Positions 7,909 through 16,912 of a stretch of 64,000 nt of DNA are shown piece after piece (position 1 is the stretch's first letter; each line of letters opens with the position of its first letter). The stretch is taken from the NCBI GenBank assembly GCA_017472635.1, contig JAFUPU010000105.1, forward strand, positions 1 to 64,000, read 5' to 3'. Source of the stretch: Bacteroidaceae bacterium. Lineage in GTDB: Bacteria > Bacteroidota > Bacteroidia > Bacteroidales > Bacteroidaceae. Made by a program: the position numbers and the translations under genes. The notes under the pieces were generated by a model. That model was not told the origin of the DNA and did not search any database. It saw only the letters and a program-made list of their open reading frames with translations.

Positions 7909-8646
7909 ATGGAGACAATCAAAAACCGGCGGAGCATCCGCAAATATACCCGGCAAGAAATTGCACCCGAACTGCTGAATGAGTTGTTAGAGACAGCTGC
8001 ACGCGCCTCAACGATGGGCAACCTGCAACTCTACAGTGTAGTAATCACACGCGACCCCGGTATGAAAGAGAAGCTGGCACCTGCCCACTTCAACCAACCC
8101 ATGGTGAAGGGTGCCCCTGTAGTGCTTACGTTCTGTGCCGATTTTAATCGTACAACCCGTTGGTGTGAATGCAGGAAGGCAAAACCTGGCTACAACAACT
8201 TCCTCTCATTCATGAATGCAGCCAGCGACGTATTGCTGCTTACCCAGAATTTCTGCAACTTGGCAGAAGAGAAGGGATTGGGCATATGTTACTTGGGTAC
8301 AACCATCTACAATGCCGGAGAAATCATCGAAACATTAAACCTGCCACAGCTGGTTGTGCCTATAGCCACAATCACCGTAGGATACCCCGACGAATCTCCT
8401 GCCCAGACCGACCGTCTTCCCTTGGAGGCTTTCATACATACCGAAACTTATCACGACTACATCCCTGAGGATATAGACCGCCACTATTGCCCTAAAGAGG
8501 CATTACCCGAAAACAAACATTTTGTAGAAATCAACCAAAAAGAGACGCTGGCGCAAATCTTCACCGACATCCGTTATACGAAAGAGGCTAACGAAGCCAT
8601 GTCTTCGGCATTACTACAAGTGTTGAAGAGACAGGGATTCATGTAA
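7909..8646 (+). CDS. nitroreductase-family FMN oxidoreductase
   Basis: Encodes 245 residues. The N-terminal NRRSIRKYT motif and the ARASTMGNLQLYS segment are the FMN phosphate- and isoalloxazine-binding regions of the nitroreductase fold. LAEEKGLGICYLGT in the middle and TVGYPDE near residue 165 are also typical. The proteins act as cytoplasmic homodimers reducing flavins, quinones or nitro-aromatics with NAD(P)H; this NfsA/Frp-like length fits an NADPH-preferring subgroup. The natural substrate is unknown. The gene is monocistronic, with its own promoter and a strong shared terminator toward the convergent methyltransferase gene. Confidence 0.88.
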   Translation: METIKNRRSIRKYTRQEIAPELLNELLETAARASTMGNLQLYSVVITRDPGMKEKLAPAHFNQPMVKGAPVVLTFCADFNRTTRWCECRKAKPGYNNFLSFMNAASDVLLLTQNFCNLAEEKGLGICYLGTTIYNAGEIIETLNLPQLVVPIATITVGYPDESPAQTDRLPLEAFIHTETYHDYIPEDIDRHYCPKEALPENKHFVEINQKETLAQIFTDIRYTKEANEAMSSALLQVLKRQGFM

Positions 8647-8667
8647 GAAAAATACAGCTGTTCCTAA

Positions 8668-8720
8668 AACGACCAACGGGCTATGGGTTTGAATCAACAC
8701 CCCATAGCCCGTTGGTCGTT
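8668..8720. terminator. bidirectional terminator hairpin
   Basis: A 20-bp perfect inverted repeat (8668-8687 with 8701-8720, AACGACCAACGGGCTATGGG and its complement) lies between the convergent nitroreductase and RNA methyltransferase genes. It is flanked by A-rich and T-rich bases. Confidence 0.8.
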
Positions 8721-8737
8721 CTATATCCTTTATAAGG

Positions 8738-10186
8738 TCACTCCCACCAAAGCAAATCGCCCTCCGGCATATGACTGCTGCGTATGCGCCACTCTTGCGG
8801 ATAAAGGTTGTTTGCCCGATTGCCTATGTTCTTCGCAAAACCGATAGGCAGTCGGCGATAAGTCAGCATGACAATCCCTTTAGGAAGCGTGGCAGGAAGC
8901 ACCACCGCTTCGCGGCGAAGATAGGCAAGTGCATCTGCCAACGAGAGTTCTGCCACTGCAAACGCCTCTTTATTAACGCAAGTACTCATTGCCAACGCAT
9001 GATGAGGTATCCAGTCACGTCCTTTCTGCTCTGCCAACAGAATGCCGGCATGCAAAACCCTCAACCGTTCACGCAGCCCCTCATACAATGCATTGCTACG
9101 CTTCGGGAAAGCCACCAAGTGCTCACCATGCACCTCCAATTGCACCTCCTCAGGACGACAGAGCCACCGCTCCACTCCTTGAGGGACGGGAGATATCTTT
9201 CCACCTTTTGTCTGCTTCTGCTTTTTGCGATCCTTAGACGAGACTGACGCTATCACACTTTCCTCCTCAAAAGCCACAGGTCCTTTGCCTGCTGCCGGTT
9301 TACGCAAGAGTGCCAAGAAGAAACCCTCTCCCTTGGTGTGAGACGGAATGAAATGACAGACCGGCAGAGAGGAAGTGCTTTGGGTCAAGTCGGTTTGCAC
9401 TCCCCACCCATCCTGCACAGGAACGGGCAAGACCTCGGCTCCGAAATGCTGTTGTATCCAACGCACATTCTCTTCGTTCTCATAGGCATTATAGGTACAG
9501 GTACTGTATACGAACAACCCACCGGGCTTCAGGCTTCTCCATATATCCTCCACAATGCGACGCTGACGTTGCCAACAAACCTCCACATTGGCTGCACTCC
9601 ACTCACCGACAGCCTCTTCATCCTTACGAAACATGCCCTCACCCGAACAGGGGACATCGGCAAGCACCAAGTCAAACAGATGGGGCAACGCACCAAAGTC
9701 TGATGGATCATTGTTGGTGACAACCACCTCCGGATGCCCCCACTTAATCATATTCTCAGCCAACACTTGTGCCCGTGTACGAATGACCTCATTAGAGACC
9801 AACAGACTGCCTTCAGGCAACAGAGTACGCATCAACGTAGACTTACCCCCCGGAGCCGCACACAAATCCAAGGCAACGCAAGGCTGCTTCACATAGGCAC
9901 GAATAACCTGTTCGACAAACATGGAAGAGGCTTCTTGAACATAGTAAGCCCCGGCATGAAACAGCGGATCAAAGGTGAACGAAGGACGACACGGCAAATA
10001 GACTCCCCATGCAGACCAGGGTACAGCCTCAAAAGCATGAGACTCCGGCAACCGCCACTTGGCTGGGTTGACACGCACACTGACTGGAGGCTCTCCGGCA
10101 AGTGCCTCAACCAAGCGTTCATACTCCTCATTGCCCAACAAGGCAGCTGTATATTCGGCAAATGCTGCCGGCAATTCTACTCCCAT
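8738..10186 (-). CDS. NOL1/NOP2/Sun family RNA m5C methyltransferase (RsmF-like)
   Basis: Encodes 482 residues. Residues ~100-290 form the SAM-dependent methyltransferase domain: LDLCAAPGGKST is the SAM-binding loop, ADVPCSGEGMF carries motif IV cysteine, and YSTCTYN carries the catalytic cysteine of motif VI. The C-terminal ~180 residues match the RNA-binding extension (PUA-like) of RsmF/YebU-type enzymes. It probably methylates a 16S rRNA cytosine at C5; the exact base is inferred from the family. The gene is divergent from thyA, with both promoters inside a ~40-bp zone. Confidence 0.9.
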   Translation of the reverse strand: MGVELPAAFAEYTAALLGNEEYERLVEALAGEPPVSVRVNPAKWRLPESHAFEAVPWSAWGVYLPCRPSFTFDPLFHAGAYYVQEASSMFVEQVIRAYVKQPCVALDLCAAPGGKSTLMRTLLPEGSLLVSNEVIRTRAQVLAENMIKWGHPEVVVTNNDPSDFGALPHLFDLVLADVPCSGEGMFRKDEEAVGEWSAANVEVCWQRQRRIVEDIWRSLKPGGLFVYSTCTYNAYENEENVRWIQQHFGAEVLPVPVQDGWGVQTDLTQSTSSLPVCHFIPSHTKGEGFFLALLRKPAAGKGPVAFEEESVIASVSSKDRKKQKQTKGGKISPVPQGVERWLCRPEEVQLEVHGEHLVAFPKRSNALYEGLRERLRVLHAGILLAEQKGRDWIPHHALAMSTCVNKEAFAVAELSLADALAYLRREAVVLPATLPKGIVMLTYRRLPIGFAKNIGNRANNLYPQEWRIRSSHMPEGDLLWWE

Positions 10187-10222
10187 AGACCAAAAGTTTT
10201 CACTTGTTTCTTAATTTACCTG

Positions 10223-10230
10223 CAAAGATA
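10223..10230 (-). promoter_or_regulatory. -7 promoter element of the RNA methyltransferase gene
   Basis: TATCTTTG on the minus strand, 37 bp upstream of the start at 10186. It is close to the divergent thyA promoter. Confidence 0.6.
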
Positions 10231-10253
10231 CGCAGAATCATCCGAAAAAAGTG

Positions 10254-10261
10254 TACCTTTG
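10254..10261 (+). promoter_or_regulatory. -7 promoter element of thyA-folA
   Basis: TACCTTTG lies 35 bp before the thyA ATG at 10296. This makes the in-frame upstream codon at 10251 impossible as a start, because it precedes the transcription start. Confidence 0.7.
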
Positions 10262-10295
10262 CGGAAACAAATCAACCATAATAAGAATATATACA

Positions 10296-11090
10296 ATGAA
10301 ACAATACCTCGACTTGCTTAATCGTATCCTCACAGAGGGCACAAAGAAAGAAGATCGCACCGGCACCGGCACCATCAGCGTATTCGGTCATCAGATGCGA
10401 TTCAACCTGGAAGAAGGATTCCCACTGCTTACAACAAAGAAGCTGCACCTGAAATCCATCATCCACGAACTGTTATGGTTTTTGCAAGGCGACACCAACG
10501 TAAAATACCTGCAAGAGAACGGAGTGCGTATCTGGAACGAATGGGCTGACGAGAATGGAGACCTGGGACATATTTATGGATACCAGTGGAGATCTTGGCC
10601 TGACTACAAAGGCGGACATATAGACCAAATCAAAGAAGCAGTAGAGACCATCAAAAACAATCCGGATTCGCGACGCATCATTGTCAACGCTTGGAACGTA
10701 GCAGATTTGGACAACATGAACCTGCCGCCCTGCCATATGTTTTTCCAATTTTATGTCGCCAACGGCAGACTGAGCCTGCAAATGTACCAACGGAGCGCTG
10801 ACTCATTTTTGGGAGTCCCCTTTAACATCGCCTCTTATGCTTTGTTGCTGATGATGATGGCACAGGTTACCGGACTGAAAGCGGGTGATTTCATACATAC
10901 GTTGGGAGATGCACATATCTATTCAAACCACATCGACCAAGTGAAACTGCAATTGACACGCGAACCACGTCACCTGCCAACCATGCGCATCAACCCCGAC
11001 GTAAAGGATATATTCGATTTCAAATTCGACGATTTCCAACTGGAAGATTACGACCCGCATCCACACATCAAAGGTGTCGTTGCAGTATAA
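10296..11090 (+). CDS. thyA: thymidylate synthase
   Basis: Starting at 10296 the protein is 264 residues, the same length as E. coli ThyA. The active-site Cys146 lies in [18 protein letters not shown] near residue 21, the QMYQRSAD nucleotide-binding segment and the conserved C-terminal HPHIKG...AV end are all present. It converts dUMP to dTMP using methylene-tetrahydrofolate, giving dihydrofolate. folA follows 24 bp downstream and regenerates tetrahydrofolate, so the two form a functional operon. The start was chosen from E. coli length and promoter position. Confidence 0.97.
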   Translation: MKQYLDLLNRILTEGTKKEDRTGTGTISVFGHQMRFNLEEGFPLLTTKKLHLKSIIHELLWFLQGDTNVKYLQENGVRIWNEWADENGDLGHIYGYQWRSWPDYKGGHIDQIKEAVETIKNNPDSRRIIVNAWNVADLDNMNLPPCHMFFQFYVANGRLSLQMYQRSADSFLGVPFNIASYALLLMMMAQVTGLKAGDFIHTLGDAHIYSNHIDQVKLQLTREPRHLPTMRINPDVKDIFDFKFDDFQLEDYDPHPHIKGVVAV

Positions 11091-11114
11091 CCACCCTAAA
11101 AAGTAAGAGAGCAA

Positions 11115-11603
11115 ATGATAGCAATCATCGTGAATATAGCACAGAATGGTGCCATTGGATATCAAAACAAGTTGCTGTATTGGCTGCCCAACGACATGAA
11201 ACGGTTCAGGGAGTTGACAACAGGCAATACCATCATTATGGGCAGAAAGACTTTCGAATCGCTTCCCAAGGGAGCACTGCCCAACCGACGGAATATTGTA
11301 CTTTCACGCCAACAGGATGCGAACTTCCCCGGAGCCGAATGTTACCAATCGCTAAACGAGGCACTGCAACAGTGCCGCCCCGACGAGGAGGTATACATCA
11401 TTGGAGGAGCCACTGTATACGAACAGGCATTCCCCCTTGCCGACCGCTTGCTCATCACCTTAACAGAGGATACACCTGCACAAGCAGACACATTCTTCCC
11501 GAACATCGACCCACAAAGTTGGAAAGAAGAAAAGAGAGAAACGCACCCTGCAGACGAGAAGCACCGCTACCCTTACACTTTCATCGATTACATACGCCGT
11601 TAA
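11115..11603 (+). CDS. folA: dihydrofolate reductase
   Basis: Encodes 162 residues, normal for chromosomal DHFR. The N-terminus AIIVNIAQNGAIGYQNKL, LPNDMKRF (with the catalytic acidic residue Asp) and TIIMGRKTFESLP are the standard NADPH- and folate-binding motifs; YIIGGATVYEQ matches the second NADPH loop. It reduces dihydrofolate to tetrahydrofolate with NADPH in the cytoplasm. It lies 24 bp after thyA in the same operon, which fits because ThyA is the main producer of dihydrofolate. Confidence 0.95.
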   Translation: MIAIIVNIAQNGAIGYQNKLLYWLPNDMKRFRELTTGNTIIMGRKTFESLPKGALPNRRNIVLSRQQDANFPGAECYQSLNEALQQCRPDEEVYIIGGATVYEQAFPLADRLLITLTEDTPAQADTFFPNIDPQSWKEEKRETHPADEKHRYPYTFIDYIRR

Positions 11604-11650
11604 CCGAACAAATTCCTTGGATTTTTAACTTATCAGTTTCCAGGGCAATT

Positions 11651-12124
11651 CTACCTGTCAAGCAATCCTTGGATAGGCAGTTGGCGTTTGATTGCCTCAC
11701 GAAACGAAATAATGGTTTCAGAACGCGCCAAGCCTAATGGCTGCAACCTGTCGTGAATGATTGTCAACAGGTGATGATTGTTACGAGCATAGATCTTGAT
11801 GAACATATCAAATGCTCCGGTCGTATAGTGGCACTCCACTACTTCAGGTATCTGACGCAACGCCTCAGTCACTTCATCAAATTGAGAAGGGTCTTTCAAA
11901 TAAAGACCTACATAAGCACACGTCTCATATCCTACCGACTCGGGGTCAATCACATACTCCGACCCCTTGAGTATTCCCAAGTTTGTCAGTTTCTGAATCC
12001 GTTGATGGATAGCAGCACCCGAAACATTGCAGGCACGCGCCACTTCCAAAAAAGGGATACGCGCATTATCTGCCACCAAGCGTAATATCTGTTCGTCTAA
12101 CTCGTCTAATTGATGATGTCCCAT
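11651..12124 (-). CDS. Lrp/AsnC-family transcriptional regulator
   Basis: Encodes 157 residues. Residues ~5-65 form the winged helix-turn-helix (LDELDEQILRLVADNARIPF, then CNVSGAAIHQRIQKLTNLGI). Residues ~70-150 form the RAM ligand-binding domain with TGAFDMFIKIYA. Such proteins form octamers and regulate amino-acid or central metabolism genes in response to small molecules; the ligand and targets are not evident here. The gene is monocistronic, convergent to folA, with a promoter 22 bp upstream. Confidence 0.92.
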   Translation of the reverse strand: MGHHQLDELDEQILRLVADNARIPFLEVARACNVSGAAIHQRIQKLTNLGILKGSEYVIDPESVGYETCAYVGLYLKDPSQFDEVTEALRQIPEVVECHYTTGAFDMFIKIYARNNHHLLTIIHDRLQPLGLARSETIISFREAIKRQLPIQGLLDR

Positions 12125-12145
12125 AACTTCTTTCTGATTTTAGCG

Positions 12146-12153
12146 CAAAGGTA
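12146..12153 (-). promoter_or_regulatory. -7 promoter element of the Lrp-family gene
   Basis: TACCTTTG on the minus strand, 22 bp upstream of the start codon at 12124, giving a very short leader. Confidence 0.65.
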
Positions 12154-12211
12154 AATAAAAACCGGCAATTAGGCAAACAAGCAATCAAACCGTTTAAATA
12201 AAGGCAAAAAA

Positions 12212-12244
12212 ATAGAGGGACATGCTCCAAACACACCCCTCTAT
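12212..12244 (-). terminator. terminator of the exbB-exbD operon
   Basis: ATAGAGGG/CCCTCTAT stem followed on the minus strand by a run of T, 25 bp after the last exbD stop. Confidence 0.75.
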
Positions 12245-12268
12245 TCGCTATAAGGTTATTCACTTAAC

Positions 12269-12733
12269 TTAATCGCGAGAATTTGCCGAATAGTTAATAT
12301 TCAAAGCCCAACTCTTACGAAGTTCTTGCTTGATATCGGTTACAATACCCATCTGCGTATTTTCATCTACCTTAAGAGAAACTTTCATGAAAGGCTTATC
12401 AGACTCTTTCATAGCTTCACGCTCTTGGTATACGTAATCCTGCACCTCAGCAAGCGAAGCGAATTTATCATTCAACTGGATTTGAGTACCAGAACCCATC
12501 TTACCTCTCAACTCCTTGGTAGGTTTACCTACATAGATGTATGAGATCAAAGACTTCTTGGTCATCTTCTCCAACTCAGTACCGCGAGGTACTGTAAATT
12601 CAACCATCAAAGTAACTTCACGCATAGTCGTAACAATCATGAAGAAGAACAGGATGGTGAAAATCAAGTCAGGCAATGATGACGTATTCAACGCCGGCAT
12701 TTCCTTTTTATCTCCTTTTCCGAATTTACTCAT
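12269..12733 (-). CDS. exbD: ExbD/TolR-type biopolymer transport protein (second copy)
   Basis: Encodes 154 residues. There is a short cytoplasmic N-terminus, then one transmembrane segment beginning LPDLIFTILFFFMIV with the conserved proton-path Asp near residue 21, then a periplasmic domain. ExbD pairs with ExbB to convert the proton motive force into motion of TonB. It is the last gene of the cluster, 5 bp after the other exbD. The two ExbD proteins differ in length and sequence, so they probably form a heteromeric complex or serve different partners. Confidence 0.9.
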   Translation of the reverse strand: MSKFGKGDKKEMPALNTSSLPDLIFTILFFFMIVTTMREVTLMVEFTVPRGTELEKMTKKSLISYIYVGKPTKELRGKMGSGTQIQLNDKFASLAEVQDYVYQEREAMKESDKPFMKVSLKVDENTQMGIVTDIKQELRKSWALNINYSANSRD

Positions 12734-12738
12734 AACTA

Positions 12739-13326
12739 TTATCTATTTGCGTAGTTTTTAGGTTCTGCCTCTGAAATCTTCATCGGATAGTACGTACGAA
12801 TAGCCAAGTTCTCTTCTTCGCTGCAATCCAAGAAAGACTTTCCGAACTTTCTCTTAGCCAACTCGTCTCTCAACTCATTGTATGCAGCCACCAATTCGTT
12901 TTGTACTTCGAAATACTTCTTGTAACTTGTGCCGCGGTCACTCTGAAGAGAAATCACATGCTTGTCTGTAATGTATACTGTACCAAACAAATCAATCTCT
13001 TTAGCTACCTTATCGGGCAAAGTTGCCAAGTTATTCGGATTATCGATGAACTCTTTCGCTCTCTCACGAATCTCGCTTACTTCAGCATAGTCACCACCAA
13101 TCATCAATTCATCCATGGCGTTGATACGAACCTGAAGTACGTTGCGTTGCTTCACCTTAGTTTCATCCATCTCTTGGTGTTCTTCGGGTGGAGGCGGCAA
13201 ACGACGTGCCAAACCCTTATCAGTGTCCATAGAGGTGGTGGTAAGGAAGAAGATCAGCAAGATAAACGAGATATCAGCAGTAGAACTTGAGTTCAGTTCC
13301 GGAACTGATCTTTTTTTCTTTCCCAT
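12739..13326 (-). CDS. exbD: ExbD/TolR-type biopolymer transport protein (first copy)
   Basis: Encodes 195 residues. The transmembrane segment STADISFILLIFFLTTTSM carries the conserved Asp near residue 19. It is followed by a Pro/Glu-rich RLPPPPEE segment and a longer periplasmic domain than the second copy. It should couple to the ExbB-like channel encoded upstream and energise TonB. It lies 32 bp after the 4-TM protein gene and 5 bp before the next exbD. Confidence 0.9.
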   Translation of the reverse strand: MGKKKRSVPELNSSSTADISFILLIFFLTTTSMDTDKGLARRLPPPPEEHQEMDETKVKQRNVLQVRINAMDELMIGGDYAEVSEIRERAKEFIDNPNNLATLPDKVAKEIDLFGTVYITDKHVISLQSDRGTSYKKYFEVQNELVAAYNELRDELAKRKFGKSFLDCSEEENLAIRTYYPMKISEAEPKNYANR

Positions 13327-13358
13327 ATTAGTTTATACTAATTAAATTGGTTCTTGAA

Positions 13359-13838
13359 TTATTTCTTGAACACACCTGACAAGTTCACAATCAAACCTAC
13401 TGTAGCAATTGCCAACAGAGCATAGATTGCATAGATAAACATATCAGTAATCTTCAACAAAGTAGCATCTGCAAACTCGTTACCATTAGGCAAAGTCAAA
13501 ACAGCATCAGAAGCCATTGCCCATGAAACAATCATAGTAACAACCAAGATTGAAACAGAAACAATTGAAATAGCCTTATCAGGTACACCAGTCGTACTTA
13601 CACCCTTCGGACCTCCGAAAGAAGATACTACATTCATAATAGCTCCGATTACAGCAACCAAAATACAAACTGCTGTCATAAAATACATAAACAGGAGCAA
13701 AGTCTCTGTATGTTCAGGAGCCACGTATTTACCCTCCACATTATCATATCCTACTCCGAAGAAAAGTCCAAAGACCACCAAAGTAGCAATAATCAGAGTG
13801 AGAAATACGTAAAATGATATTTTATGTGCTTTTACCAT
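13359..13838 (-). CDS. four-TM inner-membrane protein of the Exb operon
   Basis: Encodes 159 residues with about four predicted transmembrane segments (near residues 8-30, 46-68, 90-110 and 130-152) and a small polar loop with GYDNVEG. I do not recognise a named family. Its place between the exbB-like and exbD genes, with spacings of 23 and 32 bp, indicates co-expression and suggests an accessory subunit of the proton-driven motor; this is inference from context. Confidence 0.8.
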   Translation of the reverse strand: MVKAHKISFYVFLTLIIATLVVFGLFFGVGYDNVEGKYVAPEHTETLLLFMYFMTAVCILVAVIGAIMNVVSSFGGPKGVSTTGVPDKAISIVSVSILVVTMIVSWAMASDAVLTLPNGNEFADATLLKITDMFIYAIYALLAIATVGLIVNLSGVFKK

Positions 13839-13861
13839 TTTATACTAAATTAATCGGGTTC

Positions 13862-14680
13862 TTATTTTTTCAGGTTGTACTTCATAATGAGGTCGAGCAA
13901 TGTGATAGAAGAATCTTCCATATCACTTGTCAAAGCCTCAATCTTAGAAAGAATATAGTTATAGAATACTTGGAGAACCAAAGCAACTACGATACCGAAG
14001 ATGGTAGTAATCAAAGCCACCTTCATACCTGCAGCAACTACGGTCGGAGAGATATCACCTGCAGCCTCGATAGCGTCAAATGCCTGCACCATACCGATTA
14101 CAGTACCCAAGAATCCGAGTGAAGGAGCCATGGCGATTAACAGGGTAATCCAAGAGCAGCCCTTTTCAAGGTAACCAGCTTGAACACCACCATAAGATAC
14201 AACAGAGCGCTCAACAACGTCAAGACCTTCATCAATACGCATCAAACCTTGATAGCAAATTGAAGCAACAGGACCACGAGTATTGCGACATACAGTCTTA
14301 GCACCCTCTACATCACCTTTAGCCAAAGCCTCTTCAACCTTAGCCATCAATTTCTTTGTATTAACTTCTGCCAAGCTCAAATAAATGATACGCTCGATAC
14401 AGAATGCCAAACCAATAACCAAAGCGATTGCTACCAAAGACATGAATCCAGCATCACCCTCGATAAACTTTGTCTTCAACTCCTTATGGAGACTAGTTTG
14501 TTCTTCTTCAACTACAGCAGGTTCTTCTGCTACAGCAACTTCTTCTACAGCAGCAGAATCAACTGCGGCTGAATCTACAACTTCAGTAGAAGCGGCAGCT
14601 TCTTCCTGAGCCATTACTGACTGGGTAAGACCAAAGGTCAACATTCCCATCACTGCAAAAAATGCAACTAACTTTTTCAT
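13862..14680 (-). CDS. exbB: ExbB/TolQ/MotA-family proton channel
   Basis: Encodes 272 residues. After a signal-like first segment (to about residue 24) comes an unusual Ala/Val/Glu-rich stretch (~25-62), probably periplasmic. Three transmembrane segments follow, the first near FMSLVAIALVIGLAF, and the last two in the MotA/TolQ/ExbB domain (TLLIAMAPSLGFLGTVIGMVQAF and the ALITTIFGIVVALVLQ region). It forms the proton channel that energises TonB with ExbD. It is first in a four-gene operon (exbB, 4-TM protein, exbD, exbD). No clear TAnnTTTG element was found directly upstream. Confidence 0.9.
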   Translation of the reverse strand: MKKLVAFFAVMGMLTFGLTQSVMAQEEAAASTEVVDSAAVDSAAVEEVAVAEEPAVVEEEQTSLHKELKTKFIEGDAGFMSLVAIALVIGLAFCIERIIYLSLAEVNTKKLMAKVEEALAKGDVEGAKTVCRNTRGPVASICYQGLMRIDEGLDVVERSVVSYGGVQAGYLEKGCSWITLLIAMAPSLGFLGTVIGMVQAFDAIEAAGDISPTVVAAGMKVALITTIFGIVVALVLQVFYNYILSKIEALTSDMEDSSITLLDLIMKYNLKK

Positions 14681-14788
14681 TGTGCGTCTAATTTTTTAAG
14701 ATTAAATTAATTATTATTATTGTTTATTTCTCTCTATTTTCTTTGTTTATCGTTGTTTCACTTTACATCTTCGCGTTCATCTCCCATG

Positions 14789-14876
14789 CGGAGAGAGGGG
14801 GATTCGAACCCCCGATACGCTTTTGACGTATACACGCTTTCCAGGCGTGCCTCTTCAACCACTCGAGCATCTCTCC
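14789..14876 (-). tRNA. tRNA-Ser (GGA)
   Basis: Reads 5'-GGAGAGA at 14876 and closes with TCTCTCC at 14796-14790, discriminator G. The anticodon stem CACGC/GCGTG encloses CTGGAAA, anticodon GGA. The T arm GGGGG-TTCGAAT-CCCCC and a long variable arm (CGTCAAAAGCG region) fit serine. CCA is not encoded. Confidence 0.97.
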
Positions 14877-14947
14877 TCATGTCCAAAACAGCCCAAAAAT
14901 TGAACAATTTTCACACTGCGGACGATGGCAAGCCACGTTTTCAGCTA

Positions 14948-14955
14948 CAAATGTA
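14948..14955 (-). promoter_or_regulatory. -7 promoter element of tRNA-Ser
   Basis: TACATTTG on the minus strand, about 72 bp upstream of the mature tRNA 5' end. Confidence 0.5.
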
Positions 14956-15029
14956 TTCTTTTTATTCGTCTTACCCACCATTTCTGCCAATTAAATTTTC
15001 AGAAAAGCCCAAAATTAATATATTTTAAA

Positions 15030-15851
15030 TCATTCAACCACTTTTTCCCTCAAATTAAACACTTCAATTGCATTTTTTGAGGTTATTAATGCCACTTCAT
15101 CTTCATTGGCATGATAAACTTCTGCCAAACGCGACAACGTATACCTTATGTAAGAAGTCTCATTCCGTTTACCTCTATTAGGAACAGGTGCAAGGTAGGG
15201 AGAATCGGTCTCCAACACCACCCGTTCTAAGGGGACAGAAAGCAACGACTGGGGGAGGGGTGACTTCTTAAATGTAAGCACTCCATTGACCCCTAACATA
15301 AAGCCATCGAATGTAAGAAGTTTTCTCGCCTCCTCTTCATTCCCCGTAAAACTATGAAACACGCCACGCAAAGAGGAGTTACGATAATCTGACAATACGG
15401 AATAAAGCAGTTCAAAAGCATCGCGACTATGTATGACCAGCGGCAACTTGTAGGTTATTGCCCATTCAATCTGTTGTCTGAATGCTTCAACCTGCTCTTT
15501 CTGATAGGTTCTATCCCAATAAAGGTCCAGCCCAACCTCTCCTATCGCAATAAAAGGATGATTCGGTTCACTGAGCCAGCGATGTATCTCTTCCAGTTCC
15601 TGCCGACAGTCCTCTTTCACAGAGGTTGGATGGAGTCCTATCATCGGATAGCAAAGCGTCGGATAGTCGGCACACACTTGCAGCATAGCTTCTATCGAAG
15701 AGGCATCAATATTCGGCAAGCAGATATGAGAAACCCCGGCATCAACCGCCCTTGCAATCACCTCCGGAAGGTCGTCGGCGAACTCAGGTTCAAACAGATG
15801 GGAATGGGTATCGATAATCTTTTCCACAAAATCAGACTTTTCGTTCAACAA
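15030..15851 (-). CDS. tatD: TatD-family metal-dependent DNase
   Basis: Encodes 273 residues. Metal-binding motifs are visible in order: DTHSHL near the N-terminus, IGLHP, GEVGLD, HSRDAF, FHSFTGN and ETDSPYLAP. TatD enzymes are cytoplasmic amidohydrolase-fold nucleases that trim DNA 3' ends in repair and nucleic-acid turnover. The start overlaps the 3' end of the polyprenyl synthetase gene by 20 bp, so the two are translationally linked. A later internal start cannot be excluded because the first ~10 residues precede the fold. Confidence 0.92.
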   Translation of the reverse strand: MLNEKSDFVEKIIDTHSHLFEPEFADDLPEVIARAVDAGVSHICLPNIDASSIEAMLQVCADYPTLCYPMIGLHPTSVKEDCRQELEEIHRWLSEPNHPFIAIGEVGLDLYWDRTYQKEQVEAFRQQIEWAITYKLPLVIHSRDAFELLYSVLSDYRNSSLRGVFHSFTGNEEEARKLLTFDGFMLGVNGVLTFKKSPLPQSLLSVPLERVVLETDSPYLAPVPNRGKRNETSYIRYTLSRLAEVYHANEDEVALITSKNAIEVFNLREKVVE

Positions 15852-16815
15852 GCGAAGAGACGAACTCTCTCAGGACAGCCTTGCGTGCTTCCGGAACATT
15901 GACTTGTGCCAAACATTCATCAGCCGATTTGAAATAGCTCTCTATCTTTTGATGACAAAGTTCCTTTATCCCTATCTGGTCATAAAGTCGGGTAACAGCT
16001 GCAACCTTCTCTTCCGGCTTATACTCGACAGCTTCTATCCAGCGTACCAATTCGGTATGTTGAGCCTCATCGGCACGTTGCAATGCATTGATCAGCATAT
16101 AAGTTTTCTTATTGCAAAGGATATCTCCTCCTACCTTTTTGCCAAAGAGAGCCGGATCTCCATAGACATCCAAATAATCGTCTTGTAATTGGAATGCCAA
16201 TCCTATGCGGATACCATAGTCATACAACCGTGCTGCATCTTCATCCGGAGCACCTGCCAACAAAGCCCCAATCTTTAACGAAGCCGCCAACAGCACCGAT
16301 GTCTTCAGCCGTATCATTTCGATATACTCTTCCTCCGACACATCCATCCGGGTCTCAAACTCCATATCGAATTGTTGTCCCTCACCAATCTCAAGTGCCG
16401 TCTCACTGAAAAGATTCATCACGGTTGCCAAGCATGAACTTTCACATTGTCCCATCAGTTTATAAGCCAACACCAACATGGTATCGCCCGACAAGATTGC
16501 CGTATTGTCATCCCACTTGATATGCACTGTCGGCTTTCCACGACGCATAGCCGCCTTATCCATCAAGTCGTCATGCAAAAGCGTATAATTGTGATAGGTT
16601 TCAATGGCAACAGCCGAAGAGAGTGCCTTATCTATACTATCCTTATATATATTATATGCCATCAGCAGCAACATAGGACGGATACGTTTTCCACCTAAAG
16701 AGAGTACGTACTCAATAGGTGCATAAAGTCCAACCGGTGGACGCATATAATCCATACGGGCTATATAGTCATTGACCTTTTCCAACAATTGGGATGAAAT
16801 ATACATATCATTCAT
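15832..16815 (-). CDS. polyprenyl (trans-isoprenyl) diphosphate synthase
   Basis: Encodes 327 residues. The two aspartate-rich motifs that bind Mg-diphosphate are present: LLHDDLMD (near residue 80) and FQLQDDYLDVYGD (near 210). GGKRIRPMLLL at ~50 binds IPP. Such enzymes condense IPP with allylic diphosphates to make geranyl- to octaprenyl-diphosphate for quinones or lipid carriers; chain length cannot be read reliably. ispH lies 4 kb away and supplies IPP. The gene overlaps tatD downstream by 20 bp. Confidence 0.92.
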   Translation of the reverse strand: MNDMYISSQLLEKVNDYIARMDYMRPPVGLYAPIEYVLSLGGKRIRPMLLLMAYNIYKDSIDKALSSAVAIETYHNYTLLHDDLMDKAAMRRGKPTVHIKWDDNTAILSGDTMLVLAYKLMGQCESSCLATVMNLFSETALEIGEGQQFDMEFETRMDVSEEEYIEMIRLKTSVLLAASLKIGALLAGAPDEDAARLYDYGIRIGLAFQLQDDYLDVYGDPALFGKKVGGDILCNKKTYMLINALQRADEAQHTELVRWIEAVEYKPEEKVAAVTRLYDQIGIKELCHQKIESYFKSADECLAQVNVPEARKAVLREFVSSLVERKV

Positions 16816-16840
16816 TTCAAAGAGGTTTTAATTAAAAAAA

Positions 16841-16865
16841 GAGACTGCCTGAATCAAGCAGTCTC
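16841..16865 (-). terminator. tonB terminator
   Basis: GAGACTGC/GCAGTCTC stem followed on the minus strand by seven or more T residues, 48 bp after the tonB stop. Confidence 0.85.
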
Positions 16866-16912
16866 TCCTTACATTATTTATATTCTTATAAAAAAGTCAT
16901 TAGGTCTGTTTA

